NCBI GenBank assembly: GCA_963826975.1
Contig: CAWGZJ010000028.1
Span: 1 to 64,000, forward strand
Origin: Palsa-883 sp963826975
Lineage (GTDB): Bacteria > Pseudomonadota > Alphaproteobacteria > Acetobacterales > Acetobacteraceae
Direction: 5' to 3'
Length of the DNA stretch: 64,000 nucleotides
Numbering within the stretch: position 1 is the stretch's first letter; each line of letters starts with the position of its first letter. A program made the position numbers and the translations under genes. Below are positions 62,461-64,000 of this stretch, one piece after another. The notes below the pieces were generated by a model, which was given only the letters and a program-made list of their open reading frames with translations, ran no database searches and was not told the origin of the DNA.

Positions 62461-63843
62461 ATGTCCACGACCACGCTGCCGAACGCCACGATCCTGTCCA
62501 CCTATGAAGCGATGACCCCAGGGTCCGCCAGGCTCGCGGAAACCGCGCGCACCGTGATGCCCAGCGGCCTCGCGCATGACAGCCGCAACTTCGACCCTTA
62601 CCCGATCTACGTCGCCCGCGCCGCCGGCCCGCTGAAATGGGACGTCGACGGCAACCGCTACGTCGACTACTTCGGCGGCCACGGCGCGCTGATCCTCGGC
62701 CACAACCACCCCAAGGTGATGGAGGCGGTGCACGCCGCGCTCGATCGCGGCACCCATTTCGGCGCCTGCCACGAGCTGGAGGTCCGCTGGGCCGAGCTGG
62801 TCTGCCAGATGGTGCCGTCCGCCGAATGCGTGCGCTTCACCTCCTCCGGCACCGAAGCCACGCTGATGGCGCTGCGCCTGGCCCGCGCCTACACCGGACG
62901 CACCAAGCTGCTGCGCTTCCGCGGCCATTTCCACGGCTGGCACGACCATATGACCAGCGGCCACCACAATCATTTCGACGGCGCCGCCTCGATCGGCGTG
63001 TTGGGCGGGATCGCGGACAACGTTCTGCTGTGTGATCCGAACGACACCGAAGAGCTGACCAAGCTGTTCGAGCAGCACCGCGACATCGCCGCGGTGATCC
63101 TGGAACCGACCGGCGCGCATTTCGGCCGCATGCCGATGCTGCCGGAGTTCCTGCGAACCCTGCGCACACTGACCAAGGACGCTGGCACCATCCTGATCTT
63201 CGACGAGGTCGTCACCGGCTTCCGCTGCTCCCCGGGTGGCGCGCAGCAGGCGCTGGGCATCACGCCGGACATGACCACGCTGGCGAAGATTCTTGCTGGT
63301 GGCCTGCCGGGTGGCGCGGTGTGCGGCCGCCGCGACATCCTCGACCTGCTTGACTTCAAGCGCACCAAGGCGAAGGGGATCGAGAAGATCGCGCATCCCG
63401 GCACGTTCAACGCCAACCCCGTCTCCGCTGCCGCCGGGATCGCCACGCTGGAGATCCTGTCCAGCACCGACGCCAACGCCAAGGCCAACGCCTATGGCGA
63501 AACGATCCGCAAGCGGATGAACGAGGTGTTGGAGGAGGAAAAACTGAAATGGGCCGTGCACGGCTCCTATTCCGGTTTTCACGTATTCACCAATCCGGAC
63601 AATGCCGACATCACGCCCAGCACGTTCGATGCGGTTGCGTTCATCCCGACCATGATCGGCAACAAGCGTGGCGAGGCGATCGCGTCCGCGTTGCGCATGG
63701 GCATGCTGGTCAACGGGGTGGATGTGAATTCCGGCCCCTCGGGCACCATCTCGGCCACCCACGGCGATGACGAGATGAACGTGACGGTTGATGCCTTCCG
63801 CACCACGCTGCGCGCGCTGCGCCGCGAAGGGGCCCTGTCGTAA
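62461..63843 (+). CDS. Class III PLP-dependent aminotransferase (glutamate-1-semialdehyde aminomutase-like)
   Basis: The product is 460 residues. PLP-binding features are FTSSGTEATLMALRLARAYT, HFHGWHDHM, LIFDEVVTGFR and the Schiff-base Lys in TLAKILAGGLPGG. The layout matches HemL-like proteins, but the N-terminus is longer and true HemL is normally housekeeping; transport-linked copies are usually amino-acid or beta-amino-acid transaminases. It would deaminate a solute imported by the neighbouring transporters. The start lies 72 bp after a family A palindrome. Confidence 0.9.
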   Translation: MSTTTLPNATILSTYEAMTPGSARLAETARTVMPSGLAHDSRNFDPYPIYVARAAGPLKWDVDGNRYVDYFGGHGALILGHNHPKVMEAVHAALDRGTHFGACHELEVRWAELVCQMVPSAECVRFTSSGTEATLMALRLARAYTGRTKLLRFRGHFHGWHDHMTSGHHNHFDGAASIGVLGGIADNVLLCDPNDTEELTKLFEQHRDIAAVILEPTGAHFGRMPMLPEFLRTLRTLTKDAGTILIFDEVVTGFRCSPGGAQQALGITPDMTTLAKILAGGLPGGAVCGRRDILDLLDFKRTKAKGIEKIAHPGTFNANPVSAAAGIATLEILSSTDANAKANAYGETIRKRMNEVLEEEKLKWAVHGSYSGFHVFTNPDNADITPSTFDAVAFIPTMIGNKRGEAIASALRMGMLVNGVDVNSGPSGTISATHGDDEMNVTVDAFRTTLRALRREGALS

Positions 63844-63885
63844 CAAGGGCCAGACGTCCACAACAACACTCTGGGGAGAGACGCA

Positions 63886-64000
63886 ATGAACTCCATCGGT
63901 CGCCGTTCGACATTTCGCCTGCTGGCGGGATCGGCTCTGGCTGGGTCTGCTCTGGCCGGAGTCGCCGGACAACATGCCGCGCGGGCGGCCGAGAAATCGG
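63886..64000 (+). CDS. Exported protein, N-terminus only (cut by window edge)
   Basis: The 38 visible residues MNSIGRRSTFRLLAGSALAG then repeat the LAGSALAG hydrophobic run and end at ARAAEKS. This is a twin-arginine-like signal peptide, with GGGGAGAG before the ATG. Position after an aminotransferase and two importers suggests a solute-binding protein, but nothing of the mature part is visible. Confidence 0.6.
   Translation, partial: MNSIGRRSTFRLLAGSALAGSALAGVAGQHAARAAEKS

Noticed and set aside
1..64000. Search by eye for tRNA, rRNA, riboswitch and replication origin
   Set aside because: No cloverleaf ends, rRNA signatures, conserved riboswitch cores or DnaA-box clusters were found; a covariance-model scan was not possible here.

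Overview
The window is a 64 kb piece of a GC-rich bacterial chromosome, most likely an alphaproteobacterium of the Rhodospirillales/Acetobacteraceae type. The taxonomic inference rests on a clear CtrA cell-cycle regulator, divergent from a fliI-fliJ pair, on the strongly G/C-biased third codon positions, and on two dispersed intergenic palindrome families. No rRNA, tRNA, CRISPR array or prophage was seen. The only intact mobile element is one IS4-type insertion sequence.

Layout. 1-5.9 kb: the end of polyphosphate kinase, exopolyphosphatase (frameshifted), a secreted 14-residue-repeat protein, an HtrA-type protease and a TauD/TfdA dioxygenase. 6-25 kb: a catabolic and uptake region. It holds two amidohydrolases, an HpaB-type flavin hydroxylase, three luciferase-like monooxygenases, a ureohydrolase, a DUF1989 protein, a 2OG-Fe(II) oxygenase, an SDR epimerase and two polar amino-acid-type ABC transporters. 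24-31 kb: FkbM methyltransferase, OmpA-like protein, RidA, a family-5 solute-binding protein, CtrA and FliI/FliJ. 31-46.5 kb: a HEPN/MNT pair, a hybrid histidine kinase beside a PhnZ-like HD oxygenase, a leucyl aminopeptidase, several regulators and redox enzymes, an enolase-superfamily dehydratase with a small truncated relative nearby, AccA, gentisate dioxygenase and a nucleotidyltransferase gene pair. 46.5-52.4 kb: the IS4 element, an old-yellow-enzyme/FAD fusion, a ParDE-like toxin-antitoxin pair and a MATE exporter. 52.5-64 kb: a PhyH oxygenase, then a fourth luciferase-like monooxygenase with a full polyamine/opine-type ABC transporter, a second amino-acid-type ABC transporter, a class III aminotransferase and the start of another exported protein.

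How the genes fit together. The repeated theme is ABC uptake of small nitrogen- or sulfur-containing organic solutes beside flavin monooxygenases, Fe(II) oxygenases and hydrolases that could release N, S or C from them. Near-consensus sigma-54 promoters (GG/GC elements at correct spacing) lie divergently between a luciferase-like monooxygenase and an amino-acid transporter (20495-20564), and again in front of the monooxygenase-ABC operon at 53.5 kb. This suggests shared RpoN-dependent control of scavenging.

Data quality. At least nine otherwise well-conserved genes carry a single one-base frameshift, one of them in a G7 run, spread over the whole window. I regard base-level indel errors as the most likely cause and give these loci as frameshifted genes with the repaired reading described. 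True decay cannot be excluded from sequence alone.
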